A DNA stretch of 64,000 nucleotides from Cordylochernes scorpioides (GCA_030710605.1 CP092877.1:67334742-67398741); one strand, 5' to 3'. Numbered from the stretch's first letter, positions 47,752-57,614 are shown. Program-made: numbers and translations. The notes: generated by a model not told the origin, from the letters alone.

Positions 47752-47785
47752 GACGTTTCGGTAACAGCGTTGTTACCATCTTCAG
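47752..47785 (-). ncRNA. Hammerhead-ribozyme-like core
   Basis: The minus strand reads CTGAAGA-T-GGTAAC, loop, GTTACC-GAAAC-GTC, identical to 21641-21674. Confidence 0.45.
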
Positions 47786-48141
47786 ACAAAAGTACTGAAT
47801 GAGAGAATTTTACCACAGCATGCTTTTAAATAGTAAATTAAATTTTATTGCCCTCTATCGTTAAAATTTTACACAAATAAATTTACTGGCTTTGCCAGTA
47901 AATTTATTTGTGTAAAATGCTTTTAAATAGTTTCTGTTATCAAGTGTGTAAACAAGATAACAGATAAGAAGATATTTATCTGATAAACACCTGCTGATTA
48001 ATATTCTTAGAATTAAAAGTTTTTCAAATATAATTAAAAGCATATCTATAAATATCATTTATATTTCCTCTTTCTTCCATTCTGTTAATTGTAGCACATT
48101 TCTTTTGAATGAAAAATGCTTCTCTCATTCAATACTTTTGT

Positions 48142-48175
48142 CTGAAGATGGTAACAACGCTGTTACCGAAACGTC
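48142..48175 (+). ncRNA. Hammerhead-ribozyme-like core
   Basis: Plus-strand perfect core, identical to 22002-22035, followed by ACACAC. Confidence 0.45.
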
Positions 48176-48251
48176 ACACACTATTTATTTATTTGGAATT
48201 GGTCTTATTACCTTGTGTTTATAATCTACAATCCAAATTGTGCCTTATCAA

Positions 48252-48417
48252 CAGTAGAACAACCTCCATGAGAGGACACTTCTCTACAAAGCACAGTTTT
48301 CATTTACAAAATTACCATTTTTATTATTTAGCAACTCTCTGGTAAGAGGATACCTCTCCCTAAAGGACACTTTAGCTCTGCAATTAGGTGTTGTCCTTTA
48401 CAGGGAGGTTCTACTGT
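48252..48417. mobile_element. Pogo-like MITE hit by a fold-back element
   Basis: CAGTAGAACAACCTCC to GGAGGTTCTACTG. Its first bases are duplicated before the fold-back element at 47711-48250, proving that the latter inserted into it. Confidence 0.8.
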
Positions 48418-48790
48418 ACTTGAAACTGGTAACACTACAAAAATATGCTCATTTTTTTTTGGTATAAAATATTTTATAAGAATATTTTTATCACACTTTA
48501 TGAACAAATTATTAGTCTTGATACAGACAAACTTCTTTAATTCACACACACAAAGCATTTATCAAGACACCAGTCAGATTCTCCTCTCTCATTGCCGGCT
48601 TATAACAATATCCTCACGATGATCAATCACCATTATGTAGTGGAGGAGAAAATGATGAATCCAAGTTTTCTTTTTCCTACTTACTGCTTTGTAAAAGTTA
48701 TATAGGGACAGAGCAACCATTCGACTTGATATGGCGCTGGTTAAAATACTCAACTTGTTTAATTCAACACAACAAGGGATCATAATTTTC
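48418..48790. other. Intron DNA, partly pogo-like
   Basis: Mostly unrecognised. From about 48748 the sequence TACTCAACTTGTTTAATTCA resembles a pogo-like terminus that leads into the tandem array. Confidence 0.4.
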
Positions 48791-49345
48791 GGTTGAATTA
48801 AAGTCAGTGTTGAATTATTCATGGGTAAATTGAAGTAATAGGCTGATTGGTAAGTGAAAATTTGGTTGAATTAAAGTCAGTGTTGAATTATTCATGGTTA
48901 AATTGAAGTAATAGGCTGATTGGTAAGTGAAAAATTGGTTGAATTAAAGTCAGTGTTGAATTATTCATGGTTAAATTGAAGCAATAGGCCGATTGGTAAG
49001 TGAAAAATTGGTTGAATTAAAGTCAGTGTTGAATTATTCATGGTTAAATTGAAGCAATAGGCCGATTGGTAAGTGAAAAATTGGTTGAATTAAAGTAAGT
49101 GTTGAATTATTCATGGTTAAATTGAAGTAATAGGCCGATTGGTAAGTGAAAAATTGGTTGAATTAAAGTAAGTGTTGAATTATTCATGGTTAAATTGAAG
49201 TAATAGGCCAATTGGTAAGTGAAAAATTGGTTGAATTAAAGTAAGTGTTGAATTATTCATGGTTAAATTGAAGTAATAGGCCGATTGGTAAGTGAAAAAT
49301 TGGTTGAATTAAAGTAAGTGTTGAATTATAGTCAGTGTTGAATTA
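48791..49345 (+). repeat. 73-bp tandem array, about 7.5 units
   Basis: Unit starts GGTTGAATTAAAGTCAGTG at 48791, 48864, 48937, 49010, 49083, 49156, 49229 and 49302: a strict 73-bp period. Each unit holds GAATTATTCATGG and AATAGG(C/T)(C/T)GATTGGTAAG. The first 19 bp match the inner end of the pogo-like AATTCAACAC family (6840-6945), so the satellite grew out of a transposon end. In the intron of the unidentified gene. Confidence 0.92.
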
Positions 49346-49620
49346 AAGAGATTCTATGGATATTTTGCTACACAACCATCTTCCTTCATTGTCTCTTTGG
49401 TATTTTTATAAGTTTTGCAGTTAGTTGGCAACATTTGAAGGCTCCCTCCAGGAACCTGGGTTATCCAAATATAAAGTTTTTCTATGTGCCATTATATGCA
49501 ATGAGGTTCAATTCTGATTATATTTCAGGAATCTCTCACACAAGGCACCAAAATTTAAATAAGTAAATTATAGGGTGACAGTAACAATTCTGATTACCTT
49601 TTGTGAATGGTATAAAATTA
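49346..49620. other. Intron DNA
   Basis: No feature recognised. Confidence 0.35.
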
Positions 49621-50265
49621 CACTCATGGTCAAAACTTAAGGAAGTGGAAAGTCTTTGATGTCACCAGTCATCAATATATATAAACTAGCCGAATGACCC
49701 GGGCAACGCCCGTGTTTTACCCGATTGAATGTTTTGATTCAAATACTATTTGTTACAATTATAAATTGGCGCCTTAAATAAATGCATATATTAGTTAATA
49801 ACTATAGCCTATGTGCTTTATCTATGTACTGTTGGCTTCCGTAGGCGTCTCTTACTGGGAAAAAGAAAGAGAGGATTCCATTTAGTTATTAACTAATATA
49901 TGCATTTATTTAAGGAGCGACCCGCTCCAACACAATAGTTACAAAAACCAAAAAGCGAGTGGGGGGGGGGCAAAGTAAAAAACAAAGTGTCTCGCGTAGT
50001 GGCGGCGCCATCGTAGCCACGTGATTGTAGCCAACCAATAGGAGAGCGCCATTCCAAAAAAAAAAAAAAGCAAACAGTGACAGAGATGATGACGCTCGTA
50101 ACTGTATATAGAATTTTTTTTTTAAGAAGAGAGAGGCAATTTTGTTCACACTTGGTTATCTTGTGTGTCTTCAATAAAGGTCACTGTAATATCTTTCAGA
50201 GTTATTGTCTGAATCTTGATATACATGCTAAAAGTTACAACTTCCTCAAGTTTTGTCCATGAGTG
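49621..50265. mobile_element. Tc1-like MITE split by a Helitron
   Basis: Ends TA-CACTCATGGTCAAAACTT and AAGTTTTGTCCATGAGTG-TA. Interior GGCAATTTTGTTCACACTTG. A Helitron occupies 49686-50113. Confidence 0.75.
49686..50113 (-). mobile_element. Non-autonomous Helitron
   Basis: Minus strand: TTCTATATACAGTTACGAGC start, CTCCTATTGGTTGGCTAC interior, CGGGCGTTGCCCGGG hairpin and CTAG end. Same 428-bp type as 53453-53876 and 56029-56440. No coding. Confidence 0.75.
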
Positions 50266-50267
50266 TA

Positions 50268-50790
50268 GAACTAAACACAATTTTATTTTAATATCCACTC
50301 TCCAGTCTGACTTTTTTTAAAAATTATTTTACATGGTAAAAAAGGAAGGTAACATAAAGCAGTGACCTAAACTTTAACCTCTACACCTCCTGTGAGAAAA
50401 CCCTCTGAGCAATGGCAGGTGTTCTTCACCATACCAAGCAATGAAACCTATCTTGTCACTCCACATGCATCAAGTTATTTGATGTGTTGAACCACCTTTC
50501 CCAGCAAGATTTCACACATTCCTAGATTAGATTAAATGGTGCTTCAGAGGCTTTGGTCCGTCACCTGTGGGCATGTTGTGATGAAGTTGTGAAAGGCTGA
50601 TATATGTTGGGATGATCAGTTGTGGAGTGATGAAGAACATGTAGAGAAGCAGGAGTTTCAGAGGGAGATTATCACAATGAAGAGAGAAGGCCAGGGGAAT
50701 TTTGCCATATGGATACTACTGACTTCAGCTCATGTCCCTGTGGATGATATGAGGCATGTCTCAGAAAAGGAAGCTGCGATGTGAGCTACT
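50268..50790 (+). other. Intron DNA with a possible decayed coding remnant
   Basis: About 50609-50782 can be read as one open frame including DDQLWSDEEHVEKQEFQR and EGQGNFAIWILLTSAHVP. There are no clear splice sites and no family I recognise. It may be a chance frame or an old pseudogene. Confidence 0.25.
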
Positions 50791-50793
50791 GAG

Positions 50794-51210
50794 CTGATAA
50801 ATCACAATTTGGATTATAATACAAGAAAATAAGACCTAATCCAAATAATTTATTAGTGTGTGACATTTCGGCAACAACATTGTCACCATCATCAGACAAA
50901 AGATAAAAGAAAATAAGACCTAATCCAAATAATTTATTAGTGTTTGACGTTTCGGCAACAACATTGTCACCATCATCAGAAAAAAAGATAAAGAAAATAA
51001 GACCTAATCCAAATAATTTATTAGTGTGTGACATTTCGGCAACAACATTGTCACCATCATCAGACAAAAGAATAAATCTTGTCTGAAAAGAATAAATTTT
51101 GTCTGATGATGGTGACAATGTTGTTGCCGAAACGTCACACACTAATAAATTATTTGGATTAGGTCTTATTTTCTTTTATTATAATCTATAATCCAAATTG
51201 TGCTTTATCA
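50794..51210. mobile_element. Fold-back element with triplicated ribozyme arm
   Basis: The tail CTGATAAATCACAATTTGG is at the left. The left arm is present as three tandem 84-bp units (starts 50823, 50907 and 50991), each with a minus-strand core. The single right arm has the plus-strand core 51103-51135. Stem II is GGTGAC/GTTGCC with G-U pairs instead of GGTAAC/GTTACC, so pairing is kept in all units. The tail is also present at the right end. Confidence 0.85.
51103..51135 (+). ncRNA. Hammerhead-ribozyme-like core (CTGATGA type)
   Basis: CTGATGA-T-GGTGAC, loop AATGTT-type, GTTGCC-GAAAC-GTC. The seven-base core box is the most common natural hammerhead form. Stem II keeps six pairs including two G-U. 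Confidence 0.45.
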
Positions 51211-51939
51211 TCAGACAAAAGAATAAATGAGAAAAATACAGTAGCAGTACTATTTAAGAACTTGCTGTGATATTTTTTCTCATTTATTCTAGATGGATGC
51301 AGATGGACAATGCTCTGTGCATGACACTATGATGCCTATCTGCTTTTTTACAGGAAGACACCTTGGGCGTTGTCTACTCTGCTCCATTTTAACATTGTCT
51401 TCATATTGACCTGTCAGTTTATTATAAAATTTGGCTTAAACCTAGATACAATGTTGTAAAATTTATTTTGCTAGAAAATAGGAGTATTCTGGAGGAAAAG
51501 TAGGTGTGGTCTTTATCTAATTTCTTTTAAACTATTTTCCTCACTAATCATTTTAATCTGTTATTGTGTCAGTTCCACAAGTTGTTTGTGACCAAAGAAA
51601 CTCCAATAAATGGGACCACTAATACATTGTTTATAAATGTATTGACATGTTACATAGTTTCTAATTGTATTAAATGTTGTAGTGATACTCACTCCTCACT
51701 TTCTTACTGCTACCCTTTTTGTGTTGATTTCTTGCTTCCCTCTTTCTTATTATTATTTTTTTTCCCTTTTCTTATTTTTTTTTCTTTTTCTTTTTACTCT
51801 GTATATATCGTTATTTCCTTTGTCTCACTGCTTTGTTCTTATGCATACCTCTGGTGAATCCTGTATAGGGTCAGTGACCCTAAATAAAGGCTTTTTTGTT
51901 GTTGTTGTATTAAATGTTGTATTTTGATGTGTGTGACAG
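51211..51939. other. Intron DNA with a pyrimidine tract
   Basis: Pyrimidine-rich from about 51715 to 51815. GGGTCAGTGACCC at 51869-51881 is a short perfect hairpin, followed by AATAAAGG. No coding frame of note. Ends at the acceptor TGTGTGACAG. Confidence 0.45.
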
Positions 51940-51977
51940 CAAAGAAGAAGTAGTATCCATAGATATCTTCTCACTTG
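51940..51977 (+). CDS. Unidentified gene, second exon of the model
   Basis: A 38-nt micro-exon between GTGTGACAG and GTGAGTTCC, phase 2 in and phase 1 out. Adds about 13 residues (RKEEVVSIDIFSL). It is included because the phases match the exons on both sides exactly and both splice sites are good. A short exon of this kind would be missed by most gene finders. Confidence 0.55.
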
Positions 51978-52310
51978 GTGAGTTCCCATTTTTTACCCTT
52001 TTTTTAACAATTATACTCCATAAAAGAGGTATAAAGCTAAAAATAGAGGAATAAAAACTATGCACCACATCTATTGGCTATCTCTGAAATCTAGAAGACT
52101 AGGGTCAGTGACAAAGCCACAACACCCACATTGGCAAATTCCTGCCTATTTTGATGGTTGAGATCAATTAACTCTTTGTCAAATTTCCAATTCACTTTTT
52201 TTTTTTAAATTTGTTAAACCTGTTGCTCTTCAACAACGGGGACCTGAGATTGACTCCTGCATAGAGAACATCTCTCTTGAAAAGATAATAAACTGTTTTG
52301 GGGGGTCGGT
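51978..52310. other. Intron DNA
   Basis: Includes a short copy of a dispersed sequence (GTGACAAAGCCACAACACC at about 52110) also found near 1590, 11670 and 27380. Nothing else recognised. Confidence 0.4.
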
Positions 52311-52602
52311 GGAAGGCTGGTTAAACCGTTTGGTTTACGACCACTACGACCCGGGTTCGATCCCCTCATTGGACACTTTTTTTTCTGTTTAAAAAAAAAA
52401 ATGCTCCAATGGCCCCCCGATTCTTGCAAAAGTCCAACCCCACCAGCGAGTGCAAGTAATCAAACGGGGCTCTGGTACATTTGTAAGTGCAAAGTTGAAC
52501 TGCTTTCACATGTGTAGACATGTGGTGCGCTTACAGTAAAAAGCAGTCGCTAACTACCCACCATGATTATCATGGCCTGTACCACGTGTACTAGGGATAA
52601 GC
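52311..52602 (+). mobile_element. tRNA-derived SINE, full length
   Basis: Starts GGGGGTCGGTGGAAGGCTGG. B box GGTTCGATCCC, body CCAACCCCACCAGCGAGTG, 3' end ACTAGGGATAAGC plus an A/T tail. Confidence 0.82.
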
Positions 52603-52629
52603 AAAAAATAAATAAATAAAAAATAATAA

Positions 52630-52790
52630 ACTGTTTTCAATGGCCCCCCCATTCTCACACCAACTCGCCAGTGAGTGCAAGTAACCAAAGGGAACATCTT
52701 TTCTCGTAAAAACAGTGTGGATAAGCAGTAGCCAATCCTTAACCACAATTACCATGGCCTGTTGTACCATGTGTAGTTGGAATAAGTAAG
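52630..52790 (+). mobile_element. Diverged SINE fragment
   Basis: CAATGGCCCCCCCATTCTC, CAGTGAGTGCAAGTAACC and ACCATGGCCTGTTGTACCAT follow the SINE order with many changes. The head is missing. Confidence 0.5.
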
Positions 52791-53051
52791 AACCTTTTGA
52801 TAAAATCAATTTTATCATATTTTGCTTTCTTATATAGATTTTGTGCAACATTTAAATGGTAGATTCAAAATAAAAAATATTTAGAAAAAACCCCAACAAA
52901 TAAATAAGCCCTGAGTAATGTTTTGATGGTGTGGCATTGAGGCAATCATCTATTCAAAATACTATTACAGGTGTGTGCCCCTTAGCAACTATGCTTGCGA
53001 TAGGAGTTTGTTAAGTTTTTTATTTTTATTATTATTTTTTTTTTTTTTTAA

Positions 53052-53348
53052 TTATCCCTAGTACACGTGGTACAGGCCATGATAATCATGGTGGGCAGTT
53101 AGTGACTGCTTTTCCTGTAAGCGCACCACATGTCTACACATGTGAAAAGCAGTTTGACTTTGCACTTACAAATGTGCCAGAGCCCCGTTTGGTTACTTGC
53201 ACTCGCTGGTGGGGTTGGACTTTTGCAAGAATCGGGGGCAATTGGAGCATTTTTTTTTTTAATCAGAAAAAAGTGTCCAATGCGGGAATCGAACCCGGGT
53301 CATAGTGGTCGAAAACCAAACGGTTTAACCAGCCTTCCACCGACCCCC
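53052..53348 (-). mobile_element. tRNA-derived SINE, full length
   Basis: ATTATCCCTAGTACACGTGG at the left, and the minus-strand head with GGTTCGATTCC near 53284-53299. Little diverged from 61101-61412. Confidence 0.82.
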
Positions 53349-53452
53349 GCTTTGTTAAGTGATGCTAGACAATTCCATAATGTTGGAATCACCAGGGCTA
53401 GCCACCTAGGTCTTATTCCTCTTGTTCTTTATTTTAAAAAATCAACATCGTA

Positions 53453-53876
53453 TTCTATATACAGTTATGAGCGTCATTCTTCATCTCCTAATAATCAGTT
53501 TTCATCTCTGTCACCGTTTGCTTTTTTTTTGGAATGGCACCCTCCTATTGGTTGGCTACAGTCATGCCTCCTTTGCCCCCCATTATGCCCCCCCCCCACT
53601 CGCTATTTCGTCTTTGTAACTATTGTGTTGGAGCGGGTCGCTCCCTAAATAAATGCATATATTAGATAATAACCAAATGGAATCCTCTCTTTCTTTTTCC
53701 CAGTAAGAGACGCCTACGGAAGCCAACAGTACATAGACAGATAAAGCACATAGGCTATAGTTATTGACTAACTTATGCATTTATTTAAGGCGCCAATTTA
53801 TAATTGTAACAAATAGTATTTGAATCAAAACATTCAATCGGGTAAAACACGGGCGTTGCCCGGGTCATTCGGCTAG
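53453..53876 (+). mobile_element. Non-autonomous Helitron
   Basis: TTCTATATACAGTTATGAGC to the CGGGCGTTGCCCG hairpin and GGCTAG, inserted between A and T (CGTA/TATA). Contains GGAGCGGGTCGCTCC, a strong internal hairpin near 53630-53644. Confidence 0.8.
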
Positions 53877-54062
53877 TATAGTAGAATCTCCATGAGAGGG
53901 CACTCCCGCATGAGGGCACCTTTTTCTCTCTACAAAGAACATTTTTCATTACCCAAAAATTACTATTCGTACTAATTAGCAACTCTCCGGTAAGATGACA
54001 TCCCTCTCCTTAAAGGACACTTTGGTGTCACAACTAGGAATCCTTTATAGAGAGGTTCTACT
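53877..54062. mobile_element. Pogo-like MITE
   Basis: TAGTAGAATCTCCATGAG-type start directly after the Helitron end; right end AGAGGTTCTACTG. Confidence 0.7.
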
Positions 54063-54175
54063 GTAATATAATAAACAATTGTCTTCAAACATCTCCCTCC
54101 ACTTCCATTATAAATGAAGTCCATTAACCCTAGCACACAACCCATAATTGCTGTGTTATTCTTATAATGGAATTC

Positions 54176-54583
54176 AAGGTAATAACACCAAATAAATAAA
54201 TAACGGTCTTATTTACCTTATGTTTATAATCTACTAGACGAATTGCCCTGGCAACGCCCGTGTTTTACCCGATTGAATGTTTTTATTCAAATACTATTTG
54301 TTACAATTATAAATTGGAGCCGTGGATGTCACTCTTGTGAAACGTCCCGCTCCAAACTTTACATGTACATTAGGTCAGCTGGTATTACCCCTCATTTTCA
54401 CCGCTAGAGGCGCGAGCGAATTGACTTTGTGTAAATATACATAATTATAAAGATAGAAGCTTCTATAGAAGATAATGATCATAATGATGATGCGCGCGCA
54501 TCCGTGACATGAGGAATTGAGGACAGCGATGAGGAAAGATGGTCGTGACTATATATGTTGATAATCCAAATTGTGCCTTATCA
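54176..54583 (-). mobile_element. Fold-back remnant carrying a Helitron
   Basis: Short fold-back arms (AAGGTAATAACACC to ATTTACCTTATG), then TTATAATCTA, a Helitron (54234-54561), then TAATCCAAATTGTGCCTTATCA. The Helitron splits the tail at the same bases as in 46811-47275 and 55996-56698. Confidence 0.75.
54234..54561 (-). mobile_element. Non-autonomous Helitron, diverged
   Basis: The minus strand ends CGGGCGTTGCCAGGGCAATTC-like hairpin, then CTAG. The 5' part is diverged (ATATATAGTCACGACC). The interior differs from other copies (CATGTACATTAGGTCAGC near 54362). Confidence 0.6.
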
Positions 54584-54651
54584 TCATAATGGAATTAAGA
54601 TGCCTCTCACACACAGAAGGACTCATCTCTAACTTTGTGTTGTCTCCCCAG

Positions 54652-54724
54652 AAACTGAACCTCCCTCTAAAGCAATCGTTGAAGATGGCAGCCAGTCTGA
54701 GAGGAAGAGGAGGAGAAAGAAAAA
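54652..54724 (+). CDS. Unidentified gene, third exon of the model
   Basis: A 73-nt exon between TTGTCTCCCCAG and GTAAGTTTC, phase 1 in and phase 2 out. Encodes ETEPPSKAIVEDGSQSER, then KRRRKK. The strongly basic run continues into the next exon (KRKDE) and looks like a nuclear or nucleolar localisation signal. Both splice sites are strong. This is the most convincing exon of the model. Confidence 0.65.
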
Positions 54725-54785
54725 GTAAGTTTCCAGTCCTACTACCCTTGGTCATTCTTCTACATTCTTCTTGTGCATCCTTCTA

Positions 54786-54967
54786 CAGTAGAACAAACTC
54801 TCTGTAAAGGACAACACCTAGTTTCAGAGCAAAAGTGTTCTTTAGGAAGAGGTGTCCTCTTACTGGAGAGTTACTAATTAGTAAAAAAGAGCTAATTTGG
54901 CAATGACAACTGTCCTTTGTAGAGAGGCATCCTCTAGCAGGTGTATCCTTTCACAGAGGTTCTACTG
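54786..54967. mobile_element. Pogo-like MITE
   Basis: CAGTAGAACAAACTCTC to AGAGGTTCTACTG, TA-flanked, 60 bp after the exon. Confidence 0.75.
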
Positions 54968-55995
54968 TATTTTCAAAGTTTAAATATTTGTTGTTGCACC
55001 CTCCTTCTCCATTGGTTTCAGCTGTGGTTTAAATCTGTCAGACCACACACTAATGCATTCAAAAAAATATCTGCGATGTGCTAAAATATCAGAAGGACCT
55101 GGCCCATCAGTAATGAACCCTTTCAGCGGTTTTGGTAGTTTAATCTAACATGCCGTTCTAATATTGTATTTGACTGTTTTACTTATATTGTAGGGTTAAA
55201 TAGTTCCAATTGCCACACCTAGATGGCGCTGTGTTAAACTTTGTGTTTTATAAAAGTTACATTTTTTTAAATGTGGATATTTAATTATTCTTTTTTAAAT
55301 TATTTTATATTCTATTGTAAACAATGTTATATTTCTTTATTAGTTAGAATACCATTTAACTAAAAATTGTATGCCTGTATAAGTCGAGAGACTTTTTTCA
55401 TTTTTTTTTTTTATATATATATATATTTTTATTTATTTATTTATTTTTTTATTTTTTATATATATTTTTTATTTTTATTATTATTTTTTTTTTTAGAAAT
55501 AAAAATAACTTTTAACGGCAAACCGTGTCTGTGGTAATTAATTATCCTACAATATTATTTTTTGTCTATCAAGTATAGTTCATCTTTTGATGTCTATATG
55601 GACAAATATTCTCCAATTTGTTGTGTTGGTAACCATCACTCACAGCTTATTTAGTGACCTTCCAATAGCTATGAACGCAGCTCTGATTATATATCCTGTG
55701 AGACAGCCGGTGCAGTATGTAAATTGGATATTTGGTCCATATAGTGTTTTCAGCAGTACTTGATACAGAAGTGGTTTGCCAGTGTCTATGACGTTGGCTA
55801 AATAAATTTGGCTCTTCCATCATTTGTGGCGATTTCTCTCCCCAAATACGAGAGAGTGTCTTTCTTAGCCGCAAGAATGGAGTTGAAAGCTTATCTCGGC
55901 TTTTATTCTGTCCTCTTTTGTGTTAGCCATCCTATTAGAATGTTTCCTGTCTTTTACCGAAGTTGTTCTCACACTGGGAAATGCATATAAATAAG
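54968..55995. other. Intron DNA: repeat fragment and AT block
   Basis: A piece of the GGCCCATCAGTAATGAACC repeat at 55085-55170. An almost pure A/T block at 55390-55510. The stretch 55600-55990 has a minus-strand reading with AAKKDTLSYLGREIATNDGR but several stops, possibly a dead LINE or gene fragment that I cannot name. Confidence 0.4.
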
Positions 55996-56698
55996 GTTTT
56001 TTTTTCTGATAAAGCACAATTTGGATTATTCTATATACAGTTACGAGCGTCATGCGTTCTTAATTCTTCAGTTTTCATCTCTGTCACCGTTTGCTTTTTT
56101 TTTTGGAATGGTGCTCTCCTATTGGTTGGCTACGATCACGCCACCTTTGCCCCCCCCCCCCACTCGCTTTTTGGTGTTTGTAACTATTGTGTTGGAGCGG
56201 GTCGCTCCTTAAATAAATGCATATATTAGTTAATAACTAAATGGAATCCTCTCTTTCTTTTTCCCAGTAAGAGACACCTACGGAAGCCAACAGTACATAG
56301 ACAGATAAAGCACATAGGCTACAGTTATTAACTAATATATGCATTTATTTAAGGCGCCAATTTATAATTGTAACAAATAGTATTTGAATCAAAACATTCA
56401 ATCGGGTAAAACACGGGCGTTGCCCGGGTCATTCGGCTAGTAGATTATAAACACAAGGTAAAAAGACCAAATCCAAATAAATAAATAATGTGTGACGTTT
56501 CGGTAACAGCGTTGTTAACATCTTCAGACAAAAGTACTGAATGGGAAATTTTACCACAGCATGTTTTTTTCTCATTCAGTAGTGAAGATGATAACAATGC
56601 TGTTACCGAAACGTCACACGCTATTTATTTATTTGGATTTGGTCTTATTTTTCTTGTAGTTCTAATCTATAATCCAAATTGTGCCTATCACTCTTTGT
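55996..56698 (+). mobile_element. Fold-back element carrying a Helitron
   Basis: The tail TGATAAAGCACAATTTGGATTA, split at TTA/TAG by a Helitron (56029-56440), then TAGATTATAAACACAAGG and two arms. The minus-strand core (near 56497-56530) has one stem mismatch. The plus-strand core (near 56583-56620) has lost its CTG. The right tail TCCAAATTGTGCC is also present. Confidence 0.8.
56029..56440 (+). mobile_element. Non-autonomous Helitron
   Basis: TTCTATATACAGTTACGAGC to ATTCGGCTAG with the CGGGCGTTGCCCG hairpin upstream of the end. Inserted between A and T of the fold-back tail. Very similar to 53453-53876. Confidence 0.8.
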
Positions 56699-56799
56699 TC
56701 TTATTTTGATTATTCTCAAAAAATTGTTTTCATACCCTCCTGTTTTAATTTAATTATAAATTACTTTTTTTTTTAATAGAGTAAAAAAAAACAACCTCT

Positions 56800-56905
56800 T
56801 TGAATCAATGAATAGTGTGTAACGTTTCAGTAACAGCATTGTTACAGCACACACAAATGATTTATTTGGATTAGGTCTTATTTTCTTGTAGCTATAATTA
56901 TCTCC
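56800..56905. mobile_element. Fold-back element fragment
   Basis: GTGTGTAACGTTTCAGTAAC, then AGCATTGTTAC, with GATTAGGTCTTATTTTCTTG at the right. The arms are joined by a deletion. Confidence 0.55.
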
Positions 56906-57330
56906 CTCAGCAGAGCTGACTGCTACAGGGCACATCCCCAGGTGGCAGATAAGGGAACGACCTTCAGATATGAAGGCCAGCTACAAAACAAGCAGAATAA
57001 CTGATGAATAAGCAGTTGCAGACCAACAGCAGCATTGTTAGAAGAGGAGAAAGGCCTCTTTAAAATTTTAGAGTTCAACTGACCCGGTTGATAGACCTCA
57101 TCAAGGGATTGGCAGCAAAGGCGTCTGCTTCCATTTTAGGAACGGCCTCAAATTACAGGCAAAGTCAGACTTTCACCAAAGTGTGCCTGGATCATGGTAC
57201 CATGATCAATGAAAGCTGCACCCCTAAACTCCATTTAATAGCTCGAGGAGCATGGACTCATGGAATTCGTGTAAACTTTACAAAACAAGAAACAACAATG
57301 ACATCTATAATCTAAATTGTGCTTTATCAT
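56906..57330 (+). repeat. Dispersed retroposon-like repeat
   Basis: Shares GGCAGCAAAGGCGTCTG, AGACTTTCACCAAAGTGTGCC, TGGATCATGGT and GAAAGCTGCACC with 62820-63090. Partial pieces are near 12279, 45960 and 58410. It ends beside a fold-back tail fragment (TCTAAATTGTGCTTTATCA). Class not identified; no open frame. Confidence 0.5.
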
Positions 57331-57450
57331 TAACTTAATAGACTTTAATTTTTTCATTTGAAGATGTGCTGATAATTTAAGGTGTTGAATTAAAGAAGTT
57401 GGATGTTAGTTTTGACAAATGTTTATTAATCAGTTCTGTGTGTGTTCCAG

Positions 57451-57505
57451 ACGTAAAGATGAAACATTGGAGGAAGAGATGAAAAGGATTCTGACAAGTT
57501 TATAA
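57451..57505 (+). CDS. Unidentified gene, last exon
   Basis: Begins after GTGTGTTCCAG in phase 2 and ends at TAA (57503-57505). Encodes KRKDETLEEEMKRILTSL. The whole model (47477-57505) gives 84 residues: an acidic N-terminal third, a basic cluster in the middle and a short charged helix at the end. I know no family with this pattern. A short nuclear or nucleolar adaptor, or the C-terminus of a longer protein, would fit. Confidence 0.65.
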
Positions 57506-57608
57506 CATGATAGATTATGTGAATATGTTATTTATATGTAAATATTTGCATATTTTGGTATTTCAACATTTGTAAATATATCACAAGGTTTCAAGTCTGT
57601 TGTGGTTA

Positions 57609-57614
57609 AATAAA
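57609..57614 (+). promoter_or_regulatory. Polyadenylation signal
   Basis: AATAAA 104 bp after the stop codon of the four-exon gene, followed by a T/G-rich stretch (TTGTTGTTAATTTGG). Supports this as the 3' end of a real transcript. Confidence 0.6.

Larger units (their letters stand above)
47711..48250. mobile_element. Full-length fold-back element
   Basis: Flanked by the 13-bp target duplication ACAGTAGAACAAC (47698-47710 and 48251-48263), which is the 5' end of a pogo-like MITE. The tail is at the right end (TCCAAATTGTGCCTTATCA). Both arms carry perfect cores (minus 47752-47785, plus 48142-48175). The interior has a secondary palindrome near 47860-47920 (AAATTTACTGGCTTTGCCAG). Confidence 0.88.

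Noticed and set aside
51564..51927. Pyrimidine-rich open frame as a membrane protein
   Set aside because: The hydrophobicity comes from a low-complexity TTC/TTT tract in an intron; no start context and no relatives expected.
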